DNA of 64,000 bases from an uncultured Collinsella sp. (GTDB lineage: Bacteria > Actinomycetota > Coriobacteriia > Coriobacteriales > Coriobacteriaceae): the NCBI GenBank assembly GCA_902479065.1, contig CABSNM010000001.1:62001-126000 (forward strand). Reading direction: 5' to 3'. Both the position numbers and the translations under genes were made by a program. Below the pieces are notes generated by a model, which saw nothing but the letters and a program-made list of their open reading frames with translations, was not told where the DNA came from and made no database searches. Of this stretch, positions 26,169-35,289 are shown piece by piece (the first letter of the stretch is position 1; each line of letters begins with the position of its first letter).

Positions 26169-29100
26169 CTACACGTCCCTCCTTACAAACGTTCCTTGGT
26201 GGTTATACGAACAGCGCGCATGCGCGGCTTGCGCCGATGTCGGGTCGACAGCGGCGACGTCACCCGCCTCGAGCTCGCGCAGGCGCTCGGCAATGCCGGT
26301 CTCCACGCGGTCGAGCAGGGCATCGAAGTCCATGCTGCCGCCCTCGCCCGGGAAGCCCTTCTTGAGGCCCGGGATGCGACCGTCACCACGCTCTTCCTCG
26401 AGCAACTCGGCACTTGCGGCGCCACGCAGCGCGGGTTTGCCGCCCTTGGTCGAGAAATAGAGCGCAGCACGGGTATCTAGGCCCAGCGCCCGACGCATGG
26501 CCTGCGCGTAGATGAGTGTCTGGGTATGGGGCGGCAGCCAGCGCGGGTCGTCGATGGGGGCCTCGCCCGACTCCTCGTCGCGCACCGTGGGGTCGGCGAG
26601 CTTAAACTCCTCGACACCCGAACGATGCTTGTAGTCGATTACCACGGCGCGATTCTCGGCATCCACATCTACGCGGTCGATGCGCCCGCCGAGCGGCCAG
26701 CCGGCATACTCGACCTTGAGCTCGTTAAAGGCGAACTCCAGGTAGCGCGGAGCAAAAGGGGTCAGTGCCTCGGCTTCATAGGCAAGCACACCCTCCAGCT
26801 GCGGCAGAATCTCGGCCACCTGGCGCTCCTCTACCGGGGAGAGCGGCACGAGCGGGCCCTCGTTGCCACGCTTGGAAGCATGCTCGACCAAGGTCTCGTC
26901 AAAGACCTCGCGCAGTAGCTCCTGAGCGCGCGGCAGGTTCTCGGGCGTCACGCGCTCCATGCCCTCCTGGGGCAGACGGGCGTGCAGGTGCTCCAGCACG
27001 TCATGGACAAAGTTGCCCTTCTCCATATTGCCAAAGCCGGCGTCGATCGACTGGGGCTTCACGCGGTATGAGACGAACCAGCATAGCGGGCAGGTCGAAT
27101 AGGCCTCGATCTGCGAGGCAGACGTCAGGCGCGGCACCAGCGGCGCATCCTCGCCCTCGCCATCGCGACGGCGCAGGACCAGATACGGAATGGCTTCATC
27201 GCTCAGATGCTGAGGAGCTTCGCAGGTCACGCGCTCGCGCCTAAGTCCTTCGCCTGCCGCGGGATCGAAGTCGGCGATGATATCACCCTCGCCCACGCGC
27301 GTGGGCTTGGCAGCGCCAGCGGCCTCGGCATGTGCCCACAGCTCGGTCCACACGGCCGCCGGATAGCACTCGCGCGCCTGACGATCGTGGGTCACACGGG
27401 CGAGCGCGACCGGACCGCTCGCCGCCTGCATTGCACGGCCAAAGCGCACGCGCAGCAGGGCGGCGGGCTCCAAAGACACGCCGTCGCGGCGCAGCTCGGC
27501 CGTCAACGTGGCAAGCGGGCCCTCTTCGTGCGAAAGCGGGTAGCTGTCCAGATCGACATCGGCAAACAGCACGGCATCGTAGCCGTCAGGACGCAAAACC
27601 GACGCATCGGCAAGCGACGCGAAGCGTACCTGTGCCCGTGGCGTGCGATCGACCTCGTAGGTCTCGTAATCGTAAGCGGTACTGCGCTTGTCCACTTTGG
27701 TTCGAACGCCGTCGAGAACCGGCACGGTCGCGGCCTGCGACACGTCGAGCGCGCGAGCATCGTTCATAAGGATGTCGATGGCATGGCGCAGCAAAGCCGT
27801 CTCTGCCTGGCGACGGGCCTGGCCGTCAAGGCCGCCTAGAGCGCGATCGGGCAACGCCTCGGCAACGGCAAGCATGGCCTTAAGCGCCGTCACGGGCTTG
27901 TCACGCCACAGCGCCTGGAACACGTCCGAGACCACACACGGTACGTTCTTAAACCAGTTATCGTCGCTCGTCGCCTTGCGCGCGCCCCTCACCTGGCCCT
28001 GAACGCTCTGCAGCAGGCTCTTGACGCCCGCGGTAGTCTTGCTGCGCGAGAGACGCATATTCTTATCGAAGGTACGGGCATTGACGGCATCAGCGCCCGA
28101 AAGCGGACTGTAGATCCAGTCGGTAAGCTCCGGCGCGGGCCACCACTCAGTCTTGGAAGCGGTGCCCTCGTCGGCGGCTTTCATACGCTCGATCAGGTTG
28201 GCGAGCGCCGTAAACTGCCTGCCCGCGATGGACTGGGAAAACGCCGTGAACTCAGTCGTCTCGGCCGCAATGTGACGCGCCGCCAAACGGGCGGCGAGCT
28301 CGCCGAACAGCTGGGGTGCCCGGGCAGAAACGACGAGCACGCGCACGGGGTCGGCGGGCGTTGCAGTAGCTTTATCGGCCTTGGACTCCTTGTGCGCTTT
28401 CACCAACTTATCGATGGCGTCCGCATAGACATGAGCACGGGCATGGGGGCCGGCGACCTCAATAAAGGCAGGCTGAGCGGCGGCCCCGCAAGCGACATCA
28501 GACGCGACGGCGTCCTCCCCCAGCGGCGCGATCTCAAACAGCACACCGCGGGCATCAAATGCCGTGGCAAGCTCCTCGCGCATCGCCGCCTGCTCGCGGG
28601 CAAGCAGCACGACGACCTCTCCCCCATTGTTCGCCACGGCAGACAGCAGCTCGAGTAGACCGTGCGTAAACGACGTGGTACCGCGCACGCATACGGCGCG
28701 GGCGCACGCCGGCAGGCTATCGGCCAGGGCACCGGCCATAATGTCGGCTGCCTCGCAGGGCTCGACCATATCTCGACGGTCCAAACCGCCCGCGTAGGCA
28801 CGCAAAAGCTCAAACACACGAGCCTCGGCATCGCTTTTTGGCTCAGGCTGGCAATTGTTGCCACCGCATCGCTCGGCCGTCGTCCCCGCCACACCCGGCA
28901 GCACATCGCGGGCCATGCGCGCAAGCATGCGCACCGTGCCCTGGCTGCGCGAAAGCGGCTGCAGGTCGGCATCGTCGAGACGCGTGACCATGTCCGAGAA
29001 CAGCATCTGGCGCTGCAGGTTGTCGACGAAACCGCGCCCGTCGCCCAAAAGCTCCCAAAGCGAGCGAAGCCACGATGCGGGTGTCTTGTAGTCGATACCC

Positions 29101-29267
29101 AGCGAAATGCCGGCTTCCGCCGCACCATGACGGCACAGATCGAGCTCGGCAAACGTAGACGCCAGCAAAACGGCACGTCCATGGCGGGCAATAAGGTCGG
29201 CAAGCAGCGCCGCCTCGGCGTCGCTCAAATCCGTGCCGGCATTGGTGGTATAGATTCGAACAGGCAT
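26169..29267 (-). CDS. addB: AddB-like PD-(D/E)XK exonuclease subunit
   Basis: A 1032-residue partner of AddA. The N-terminal half is an inactive helicase-like scaffold. The C-terminal quarter has the RecB-type nuclease core (EAYSTCPLCWFVSYRV and GNFVHDVLEHLH, then AVVIDYKHRS). Clear Cys residues are the TCPLC pair and RCSYNHQ near the end, which fits an iron-sulfur staple that may be incomplete, since AddB normally has four. The upstream GCGGAGG is followed by the ATG at 29267. It heads the addB-addA operon, minus strand. The role in double-strand break end processing follows from family and pairing; the exact polarity of cutting cannot be read from sequence. Confidence 0.85.
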   Translation of the reverse strand: MPVRIYTTNAGTDLSDAEAALLADLIARHGRAVLLASTFAELDLCRHGAAEAGISLGIDYKTPASWLRSLWELLGDGRGFVDNLQRQMLFSDMVTRLDDADLQPLSRSQGTVRMLARMARDVLPGVAGTTAERCGGNNCQPEPKSDAEARVFELLRAYAGGLDRRDMVEPCEAADIMAGALADSLPACARAVCVRGTTSFTHGLLELLSAVANNGGEVVVLLAREQAAMREELATAFDARGVLFEIAPLGEDAVASDVACGAAAQPAFIEVAGPHARAHVYADAIDKLVKAHKESKADKATATPADPVRVLVVSARAPQLFGELAARLAARHIAAETTEFTAFSQSIAGRQFTALANLIERMKAADEGTASKTEWWPAPELTDWIYSPLSGADAVNARTFDKNMRLSRSKTTAGVKSLLQSVQGQVRGARKATSDDNWFKNVPCVVSDVFQALWRDKPVTALKAMLAVAEALPDRALGGLDGQARRQAETALLRHAIDILMNDARALDVSQAATVPVLDGVRTKVDKRSTAYDYETYEVDRTPRAQVRFASLADASVLRPDGYDAVLFADVDLDSYPLSHEEGPLATLTAELRRDGVSLEPAALLRVRFGRAMQAASGPVALARVTHDRQARECYPAAVWTELWAHAEAAGAAKPTRVGEGDIIADFDPAAGEGLRRERVTCEAPQHLSDEAIPYLVLRRRDGEGEDAPLVPRLTSASQIEAYSTCPLCWFVSYRVKPQSIDAGFGNMEKGNFVHDVLEHLHARLPQEGMERVTPENLPRAQELLREVFDETLVEHASKRGNEGPLVPLSPVEERQVAEILPQLEGVLAYEAEALTPFAPRYLEFAFNELKVEYAGWPLGGRIDRVDVDAENRAVVIDYKHRSGVEEFKLADPTVRDEESGEAPIDDPRWLPPHTQTLIYAQAMRRALGLDTRAALYFSTKGGKPALRGAASAELLEEERGDGRIPGLKKGFPGEGGSMDFDALLDRVETGIAERLRELEAGDVAAVDPTSAQAAHARCSYNHQGTFVRRDV

Positions 29268-29399
29268 GGTCCTCCGCTCAAACTGTTCGCAATAATCAAT
29301 GCATCCATCCTACCCGCCCAAGCGGACACATTGCCACCGCAGTTCCATCTTTTGGTACAAAGCAACCTGAACCCAACGCACCAGCCGATTGCAGGCATA

Positions 29400-29426
29400 T
29401 AAAAACCGCCCCCGGAGGGACGGTTC
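29400..29426 (-). terminator. Terminator after the TrpR-like gene
   Basis: On the minus strand AACCGTCCC pairs with GGGGCGGTT across a short loop, and a T-rich tail follows about 25 nt past the stop at 29452. Confidence 0.75.
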
Positions 29427-29451
29427 TTCGTAATTCAATGTTGTCGCTGGC

Positions 29452-29751
29452 CTACTCGCCGTCCTCCAGCTTAATGAGGATTTTGCGGTAGCCACCGTAC
29501 TCGCCGTTGAGCGCCTTGGACACACGGCTCACCGTGGTGGACGAAGCGCCGGTACGGGCCTGAACCTCAACATAAGGCTCGCCCTCGTCCAAATAGCGCG
29601 CAACCTGCAAACGCTGAGAAAGGTCGCAAATCTCGCGCGGCGTGCAGATATCGGTCAAAAACGCTTGGATATCCTTCTCGTCATCCAAAAGACTAAATGC
29701 GTGGACCAGCTGCTTGACATCAGGCTTGTCAAACATGTTCTCGATATTCAT
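29452..29751 (-). CDS. YerC/YecD-type TrpR-related DNA-binding protein
   Basis: A 99-residue all-helical protein. Residues 35-85 match the TrpR-like helix-turn-helix family YerC/YecD: LTDICTPREICDLSQRLQVARYL is followed by the recognition helix region TGASSTTVSRVSKAL. Members bind DNA as dimers; most lack the tryptophan pocket, and their regulon is unknown. The start has only a weak ribosome-binding site (GCGGTGA), but no other start gives the family N-terminus. It is monocistronic with its own terminator, next to but separate from addB. No ligand or target is evident here. Confidence 0.85.
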   Translation of the reverse strand: MNIENMFDKPDVKQLVHAFSLLDDEKDIQAFLTDICTPREICDLSQRLQVARYLDEGEPYVEVQARTGASSTTVSRVSKALNGEYGGYRKILIKLEDGE

Positions 29752-30075
29752 CGATCACCGCCAAACCCGCCAAAAGGCATCGAAGTTGATACTGACATCG
29801 GGCATCGTTCGCCCGTTCTATGCAATAGGGCAACGCCTGTGGCTTTTGCCCGTAGCAGTGTAGCACACCACCAAACTAAAGCGACAAGACTCTCTGCCAG
29901 CGGCGCGTTTTTCAGGACGAACGCCGTTTAGAAACCATATGCGCACGTAAGCTCCACGAATATTTGAGACAATGGGCGCCCAAACACCGCGGCGCGCCCG
30001 CGCAACCATCCAGGTCGCCGCCGTAAGCCGCTTCACGCGACGCCAGCAATCCCGGCGCAAGAAAGGATTCACGCC
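29752..30075. other. Divergent intergenic region
   Basis: Space between the TrpR-like gene (minus) and the YvlD-like gene (plus). It should hold both promoters. No clear -10/-35 pair, hairpin or repeat stands out. Confidence 0.5.
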
Positions 30076-30441
30076 ATGCGCTTTATGCTTAACTGGCTCT
30101 TCACCTCGATCGCCATCGCGATCGCCACGTTCCTCGTCCCCGGTATCCAACCCTTCGGCTTTGCCGAGACCTGGGTCTGCTTTGCCTTTGTGGGACTGTT
30201 CCTGAACATTGTCGATTCGTTCGTCAAACCGTTCCTCACGGTCATCTCGCTGCCGCTCACGATCATTACGCTGGGCATTTTCCAGCTTGTCGTCAACAGC
30301 TTTATGCTTGAGCTCGCGAGTTACCTGTCGGTCAACCTGCTGGGCGTCGGCATCTCCATCGCCAGCTTTGGATCGGCCTTTATGGGCAGCATCCTGGTGT
30401 CCATCACGCGCAGCATCCTCGACAGCATCGCTGAGGACTAA
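30076..30441 (+). CDS. YvlD-type small integral membrane protein (phage holin family)
   Basis: A 121-residue protein with four hydrophobic helices (about 5-25, 33-55, 60-80, 90-112), the layout of the mycobacterial-type 4-TMS holin family to which B. subtilis YvlD belongs. Despite the name, chromosomal members such as this are not lysis proteins; they are often envelope-stress associated. No phage genes are nearby. The ATG is preceded by AAAGGA at a rather long spacing. It is monocistronic and ends at a strong terminator. Function is unproven. Confidence 0.85.
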   Translation: MRFMLNWLFTSIAIAIATFLVPGIQPFGFAETWVCFAFVGLFLNIVDSFVKPFLTVISLPLTIITLGIFQLVVNSFMLELASYLSVNLLGVGISIASFGSAFMGSILVSITRSILDSIAED

Positions 30442-30482
30442 AACGGCCATTCCGGCCGTGTCCGTCTCAACAGCCCAAAACG

Positions 30483-30520
30483 AAGGCCGCCCATCGCAAA
30501 AATGGGCGGCCTTCTTATTT
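30483..30520 (+). terminator. Terminator between YvlD-like and Rrf2 genes
   Basis: A perfect 12-bp stem AAGGCCGCCCAT / ATGGGCGGCCTT followed by CTTATTT on the plus strand. The minus-strand side has CGTTTTGG, so it may also end the convergent Rrf2 gene. Confidence 0.9.
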
Positions 30521-30582
30521 GCCAAGTCTCAAAGGGCGAGAAAATCTACCATTTCCACCCCGTCCCCAAATGCAGGTGTGGG

Positions 30583-31011
30583 TTAGATGACGTAGTCGTA
30601 GCCATGGTTGGGAGCGACAAGTTGATCGAGCGTCACACCGTCGAGGTAGTCGTTGATGAGCTTGTCCAGGTTCTTCCACACGTCGAGCGTGGGGCACTCA
30701 TCCGAACGCGAGCAGCCCTTGCAGTCGCCATCCAGGCAGGCGACCGGCGCCAGACTGCCCTCGGTCAGGCGCAAGATCTCGCCCACCGTGTATTGCTCGG
30801 GCGGGCGCGTGAGCACATAGCCGCCGCCCTTGCCGCGCATGCCCGAGAGCATGTTGGCGCGCACGAGCGTAGCCAAAATGTTCTCGAGATATTTCTCGGA
30901 AATCCCCTGTCGCGCCGCGATCTCTTTGAGCGGGATGCGACCGGCTGCCTGGTGCTCGGCCAGATCGACCATAACGCGCAGGGCATATCTGCCCTTAGTA
31001 GAAACCAACAT
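30583..31011 (-). CDS. Rrf2-family transcriptional regulator (IscR/CymR-like)
   Basis: A 142-residue winged-helix protein: MLVSTKGRYALRVMVDLAEH, then ISEKYLENILATLVRANMLSGMRGKGGGYVL, the typical Rrf2 recognition and wing. It also has a cysteine cluster (C92, C97, C100 and C106 within ACLDGDCKGCSRSDEC), like IscR-type [2Fe-2S] sensors. It is transcribed away from cysK 31265, so the two share a 253-bp control region. In B. subtilis the Rrf2 member CymR pairs with CysK to control cysteine genes; that link is only suggested by the arrangement. The cysteine cluster, which CymR lacks, points instead to Fe-S sensing. Confidence 0.9.
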   Translation of the reverse strand: MLVSTKGRYALRVMVDLAEHQAAGRIPLKEIAARQGISEKYLENILATLVRANMLSGMRGKGGGYVLTRPPEQYTVGEILRLTEGSLAPVACLDGDCKGCSRSDECPTLDVWKNLDKLINDYLDGVTLDQLVAPNHGYDYVI

Positions 31012-31128
31012 GTATAGTGCTGCCTTTCGGTCATTTAGTCCGTAGAAATTCTAGCCGAAATATTGGTTTTGAAAATACCCGTTCCGGTCAAGATGGTTAA
31101 TCGACTCGTAATAATCTTCTATTTCCTA

Positions 31129-31157
31129 TTGCGTTACTAGGCTTTACTGTCTACTAT
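31129..31157 (+). promoter_or_regulatory. Candidate promoter of cysK
   Basis: TTGCGT and TACTAT separated by 17 bp, leaving a leader of about 100 nt to the cysK ATG. That leader holds a short AACCCA/TGGGTT hairpin at 31180-31200. Moderate match to the housekeeping consensus. Confidence 0.4.
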
Positions 31158-31264
31158 GCTTGCCAACAGCAAAACGAACAACCCATAAGGTTTGTGGGTT
31201 TCGCTGCTACACACACCGTAAAACCACACGGTATCCAGTCATTTGAACACTTTGGAGGTTCACC

Positions 31265-32203
31265 ATGAGCAATGTTTACACGTCCATCGATCAGCTTATC
31301 GGCCACACTCCGCTTCTGGAGCTCACTCACTTTGAGGCCGATGAGGACCTCAAGGCCCGCGTGCTCGTCAAGCTGGAATACTTCAACCCCGCCGGCTCCG
31401 TTAAAGACCGCGTCGCCAAGAACATGATCGACGAGGCCGAGAAGGCCGGCAAGCTCGTGCGCGGTGGCGACTACACCATCATCGAGCCCACGAGTGGCAA
31501 CACCGGCGTCGGCATCGCCTCGGTGGCGGCGGCTCGCGGCTACAAGGTGATCATCACCATGCCCGAGACTATGTCCGTCGAACGCCGCAAGCTTATGCAG
31601 GCATATGGCGCGCAGCTCGTGCTCACCGACGGTTCCAAGGGCATGAAGGGCGCCATCGCCAAGGCCGAGGAACTGCAGAAGGAGACGCCCAACAGCATCA
31701 TCGCCGGCCAGTTTGTGAACCCCGCCAACCCCGCCATCCACAAGGCCACGACCGGCCCCGAGATCTGGGATGACACCGACGGCAAGGTCGACATCTTCGT
31801 CGCCGGCGTCGGCACCGGCGGCACCGTGACCGGCGTGGGCGAGTTCCTTAAGGAGCAGAACCCCGAGATTCAGGTCGTCGCCGTCGAGCCCGCCACCTCC
31901 CCGGTGCTCTCCAAGGGCCAGGCCGGCCCGCACAAGATCCAGGGTATCGGCGCCGGTTTTGTGCCCGACGTCCTCGACACCCAGGTCTATGACGAGATCA
32001 TCCCCGTCGAGAACGACGACGCCTTTGCGACCGGCCGCGCCGTGGGCCACAAGGAGGGCGTGCTCGTGGGCATTTCGTCCGGCGCCGCCGTGTGGGCCGC
32101 GCTGCAGCTGGCCAAGCGCCCCGAGAACGAGGGCAAGACCATCGTGGCCCTGCTTGCCGACACCGGCGAGCGCTACCTGTCCACGGCGCTCTTCCAGGAC
32201 TAG
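31265..32203 (+). CDS. cysK: Cysteine synthase A
   Basis: A 312-residue fold type II PLP enzyme that makes cysteine from O-acetylserine and sulfide. The PLP Lys47 sits in NPAGSVKDR, the asparagine loop is PTSGNTGV, and GTGGT (about residue 180) binds the phosphate of PLP; the length is the usual one. A perfect GGAGG stands 6 nt before the ATG. The upstream Rrf2-family gene is divergent. The start of the gene is unambiguous. In gut anaerobes it fixes free sulfide. Confidence 0.97.
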   Translation: MSNVYTSIDQLIGHTPLLELTHFEADEDLKARVLVKLEYFNPAGSVKDRVAKNMIDEAEKAGKLVRGGDYTIIEPTSGNTGVGIASVAAARGYKVIITMPETMSVERRKLMQAYGAQLVLTDGSKGMKGAIAKAEELQKETPNSIIAGQFVNPANPAIHKATTGPEIWDDTDGKVDIFVAGVGTGGTVTGVGEFLKEQNPEIQVVAVEPATSPVLSKGQAGPHKIQGIGAGFVPDVLDTQVYDEIIPVENDDAFATGRAVGHKEGVLVGISSGAAVWAALQLAKRPENEGKTIVALLADTGERYLSTALFQD

Positions 32204-32317
32204 GGCCTGTCGCCCATAGGTTGAGCCCACGGACGAGCCGGTCTCCTCTCTCTCCCGGCAGTCTGAGCCCATCCAATCAGGGTGTCCCACATGACGCCCG
32301 AACTTGCTACAATGTCT

Positions 32318-32356
32318 GCGGCGCGGAACCAGCCTCCCGCGCCGCTTTTCTTTTTT
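32318..32356 (+). terminator. Terminator between cysK and mnmA
   Basis: Stem GCGGCGCGG / CCGCGCCGC with a 10-nt loop, then TTTTCTTTTTT. It follows cysK by about 115 nt. A TACAAT (32308-32313) stands just before it, so it could alternatively lie at the very start of an mnmA leader. Confidence 0.8.
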
Positions 32357-32385
32357 GGCCGCATGCCACCAAGGAGAACCTCCCC

Positions 32386-33486
32386 ATGCACAATAAGCGC
32401 GTGCTCGTCGCCATGAGCGGCGGTGTCGATTCCAGCGTGACCGCGTACCTGCTCAAAAGCCAGGGCTACGAATGCGTCGGCGCCACCATGCGCCTCACCT
32501 GCCCCGCACCCGACCCCGCCACGGGCATGAGCAAAGTTGACCGCGACATCGCCGACGCAAAGGCCGTGGCCGAGCGCCTGGGGATACCCCACCATGTGCT
32601 CGACCTGCAGCAGACCTTCGACCGCAACGTTATCGAGCGCTTCGTGACTGCCTACCAGGAAGGGTTGACGCCCAATCCGTGCATCATCTGCAACCGCCAT
32701 ATTAAGTTTGGCGCGCTGCTCGATGCGGCACTCGATATGGGCTGCGACTACATCGCCACAGGTCACTACGCCAAAACGAGCCAGGCGTCCGACGGCACCT
32801 GGCAGCTGCATCGCGGCGAAGACCCCAAGAAGGACCAGAGCTACTTTTTGTATTCGCTCACGCAGGAGCGCCTGGTGCACACGATCTTTCCGCTGGCAGG
32901 CCTAGACAAAGAGCGCGACGTGCGCCGCATAGCCGCCGAGCAGGGCTTTACCAACGCCAAGAAGGCCGAAAGCGAGGACATCTGCTTTATTCCAGATGGT
33001 GACTACGCGGGCTATATCGAGCGCCGCTGCGGACATGCCGCTGCACCGGGCGACATCGTATGGCGCGACGGCAGCGTGGTCGGGCGCCACAACGGCGCAC
33101 TGCGCTATACCATCGGCCAGCGCAAGGGTTTGGGCGTAGCGATGGCGCATCCCGTATACGTGACAGGCGTCGACGCCGTCAACAACACCGTGCATCTGGG
33201 CGAGGCCGAGGACCTGACCGCCGCGGCGCTCACGGCCGATGAGTGGATCTGGAGCGCGCCGGACGCGCGCATGGAGGCCGAGCTGGATGCCGGCGGCATT
33301 CGCGTAGGCGCCAAGTACCGCTACCGTCAGAAAGACCAGGCAGCGACCCTTACGCGCGGCGCAGACGGGCAAATGCTGCTAACTTTTGACGAGCCGCAAC
33401 GAGCCATCGCCCCCGGCCAAGCCGTTGTAGTCTACCGCGGCGACATCGTCCTGGGCGGCGGTACCGTGACCGGCGCCATCAAGTAG
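32386..33486 (+). CDS. mnmA: tRNA-specific 2-thiouridylase MnmA
   Basis: A 366-residue enzyme that thiolates U34 of Lys, Glu and Gln tRNAs using a persulfide relay. The N-terminal PP-loop is AMSGGVDSSVTAYLL (residues 8-22). The catalytic Cys lies in NPCIICNRHIKFG near residue 105, and the second relay Cys is in SEDICFIPDGDY near 200. Length and domain order are normal. AAGGAGAAC precedes the ATG at 32386, and the longer open frame upstream runs through the cysK end and terminator, so it is set aside. Sulfur is delivered by a cysteine desulfurase not seen in this window, and cysK nearby makes the link to cysteine supply plausible. Confidence 0.97.
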   Translation: MHNKRVLVAMSGGVDSSVTAYLLKSQGYECVGATMRLTCPAPDPATGMSKVDRDIADAKAVAERLGIPHHVLDLQQTFDRNVIERFVTAYQEGLTPNPCIICNRHIKFGALLDAALDMGCDYIATGHYAKTSQASDGTWQLHRGEDPKKDQSYFLYSLTQERLVHTIFPLAGLDKERDVRRIAAEQGFTNAKKAESEDICFIPDGDYAGYIERRCGHAAAPGDIVWRDGSVVGRHNGALRYTIGQRKGLGVAMAHPVYVTGVDAVNNTVHLGEAEDLTAAALTADEWIWSAPDARMEAELDAGGIRVGAKYRYRQKDQAATLTRGADGQMLLTFDEPQRAIAPGQAVVVYRGDIVLGGGTVTGAIK

Positions 33487-33504
33487 TCCCATCCCCTTCA
33501 TAAG

Positions 33505-33567
33505 TTGCGGTGAAATAGGGACTGCTTATGCGTTTCAAATGCAAAAACAGTCCCTATTTCACCGCAA
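33505..33567. repeat. 63-bp hairpin element, copy 2
   Basis: Two perfectly matched 20-nt inverted arms (TTGCGGTGAAATAGGGACTG) around a 23-nt loop, in the convergent gap between mnmA and the M42 peptidase. It has the same size as the element at 22464-22526. Confidence 0.85.
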
Positions 33568-33572
33568 CGCAC

Positions 33573-33616
33573 AAGAGCGCCCCTGCCGGCAACGTTATAC
33601 CGGCTAGTGCGCTCTT
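33573..33616. terminator. Bidirectional-looking terminator hairpin
   Basis: AAGAGCGC pairs with GCGCTCTT and an inner GCCGG/CCGGC stem. It sits between convergent mnmA and the M42 peptidase gene; no long T-run is present. Confidence 0.55.
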
Positions 33617-33641
33617 AACTTGCCACGCGCTATAAATGCGC

Positions 33642-34685
33642 CTAACGCTGCACGTAGGCGCGGACGAGTTCGTAGGTGTTGCGCACACCGTCGATGTGGC
33701 TGCGCTCGTAGTTGTGACTCGCGTACACGCCGGGGCCGATCAGGCCGTGACGAATGTCGTAGCCGGCCGAGAGCGTGGCCTCAACGTCCGAGCCGTAGTG
33801 CGGATACACATCGATGGCGTAATCGAGCTCCAGCTCGCGCGCGATGTTGGACAGCGTGGTCACCAGGTCGTAGTTGTACGGACCGCCCGAATCCTTGGCG
33901 CAAATCGAAACCATGCGCTCGGTGCAGCCTAGGTCGTCGCCCACACAGCCCATGTCCACACTGATCATCTCGCGCGTGTCGGCCGGCACAAAGGCACCGC
34001 CGTGACCGACCTCCTCGTACACAGTAAAGAGCAGCGACACCTTGCGCGAAAGCGTCACCTCGCCGCCAGCAACGGCGCGGGCCAAACCCAGCAGAATCGA
34101 CGCGGACAGCTTGTCGTCAAGGAAGCGACTCTTGATGTAGCCGCTCTCCGTCACCGTGGTACGCGGGTCCATGGCGATGATATCGCCCGTCTGAATACCC
34201 AGCTCAAGCACATCGTCCTTGCTGTCAACGTTCTCGTCGAGCAGAATTTCCATGTTCTTCTCGATGGTCTTGACCGGCTCGTCGGCCACGTGCGCCGAAG
34301 GCTCGGTATTGAGGACCACACCCGTGTACACATTGCCATCGCGCGTGTAGACGGTGCAGTTCTCGCCATCGGCCGTAGACCACTGATGCCCACCGAGCGT
34401 CGTGGGGCGCAGGCGGCCATTGTCCTTAATGGAACGCACCATGGCGCCCAGGGTGTCGACATGGCTCGCCAACACAAGCGGCTCGCCCTCGCCGCCAAGC
34501 TCAACGAGCACGTTACCCTTATTAGAACGCTCAGGCCCAAACCCCATATCGCGCAGGGTCTCCATCAGATAATCAGTCGCCGCACGAGTATAGCCGGTAG
34601 GCGAAGCAATAGAAGTCAGCGTCTTAAGCTGTCCTGCGATATAGGAGAGCGTCTCCTCTAGAGAAGCATCAATATTAGAAGTCAT
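33642..34685 (-). CDS. M42-family metallopeptidase (aminopeptidase)
   Basis: A 347-residue cytoplasmic dinuclear metal aminopeptidase. Metal and catalytic residues are readable: ASHVDTLG (His and Asp), the bridging Asp in FLDDKLSA, the catalytic EE in YEEVGHGG, and the terminal His in ERSHIDG. M42 enzymes form tetrahedral dodecamers that trim short peptides; some members are deblocking or glutamyl aminopeptidases. GGAAGGA spaced 6 nt supports the ATG at 34685. It is the only gene on its transcript. Sequence does not settle substrate preference. Confidence 0.92.
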   Translation of the reverse strand: MTSNIDASLEETLSYIAGQLKTLTSIASPTGYTRAATDYLMETLRDMGFGPERSNKGNVLVELGGEGEPLVLASHVDTLGAMVRSIKDNGRLRPTTLGGHQWSTADGENCTVYTRDGNVYTGVVLNTEPSAHVADEPVKTIEKNMEILLDENVDSKDDVLELGIQTGDIIAMDPRTTVTESGYIKSRFLDDKLSASILLGLARAVAGGEVTLSRKVSLLFTVYEEVGHGGAFVPADTREMISVDMGCVGDDLGCTERMVSICAKDSGGPYNYDLVTTLSNIARELELDYAIDVYPHYGSDVEATLSAGYDIRHGLIGPGVYASHNYERSHIDGVRNTYELVRAYVQR

Positions 34686-34895
34686 ATGCATCCTTCCAAG
34701 TAAAACTAAGACCGAGTCTCGATTTTAACCGTTCTGCACGTGCAATGCCCCAGGAGCCGAGCCGCCTCCAGACGTCCCCGCACCGGTTTTGTGCACGTGC
34801 ACGGTTTACAATCTCAATCTTGCATAAATCCTATTGGTATTTGCATAGAAATGAGGCATCTTTTTGCTTCGTCTCAGGGTGCCCCACCTTGGACC

Positions 34896-35129
34896 GTGCA
34901 AAAAACGGAGTATTCAGCACCGTGGGCCCCAACGGCCCCACCACGAACGACAAAACGACGCGGTTACAGCAGTGTTGCAGGTCGTCGCAAAGCAGAAACT
35001 CAGTAACAACCCCCTCCACTCATCGATAGCCCGCCCACAATGGCTGTCGATGGGCGCCTGCGGATCACTACCGCCCATTCACAACGTTATGCATTTTTAA
35101 GAGCTTGTTGAATACTCCCAAAAATGCAC
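34896..35129. repeat. Element A: 234-bp segment bounded by inverted copies of a ~24-nt motif
   Basis: The left end has GTGCAAAAAACGGAGTATTC followed by AGCA. The right end, read on the other strand, has GTGCATTTTTGGGAGTATTC followed by AACA. GGAGTATTCA pairs perfectly with its inverted copy. The left block extends outward as GGTGCCCCA and GGACC. A near-identical layout of 233 bp is at 57438-57670 (element B). Confidence 0.8.
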
Positions 35130-35204
35130 GCAGGGAAGTGCACCACCTATCCGCAGCGGGCAGTACGCCTTGGTTTTGTCCGTCTCAGGGCATCGACGCA
35201 GCAC

Positions 35205-35236
35205 AAAAAGCCCCGCCGTGCGTAGCACGGCGGGGC
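35205..35236 (-). terminator. Terminator after fucO
   Basis: GCCCCGCCGTGC pairs with GCACGGCGGGGC around a 3-4 nt loop, then TTTTTGTG on the minus strand. Confidence 0.9.
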
Positions 35237-35289
35237 CAGCGGCACGTCAAAAGACCATACACCTACGGGCGAAGGACCACCAAACTGGG

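Larger units (their letters stand above)
34686..35289. other. 604-bp non-coding region with element A
   Basis: Upstream of the peptidase and downstream of fucO. Short frames here lack good ribosome-binding sites. It contains the 234-bp inverted-motif element (34896-35129), an AT-rich, promoter-like run just before it, and the fucO terminator at 35205. Confidence 0.65.

Noticed and set aside
23805..26480. 891-codon plus-strand frame opposite addA
   Set aside because: Antisense shadow of the helicase-nuclease gene, without domain or ribosome-binding site.
29240..29300. Possible LexA box before addB (CGAACAGTTTGAG region)
   Set aside because: Only half of the GAAC-N4-GTTC dyad is present.
31154..32290. 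378-codon minus-strand frame over cysK
   Set aside because: cysK on the plus strand is certain; this is its shadow.
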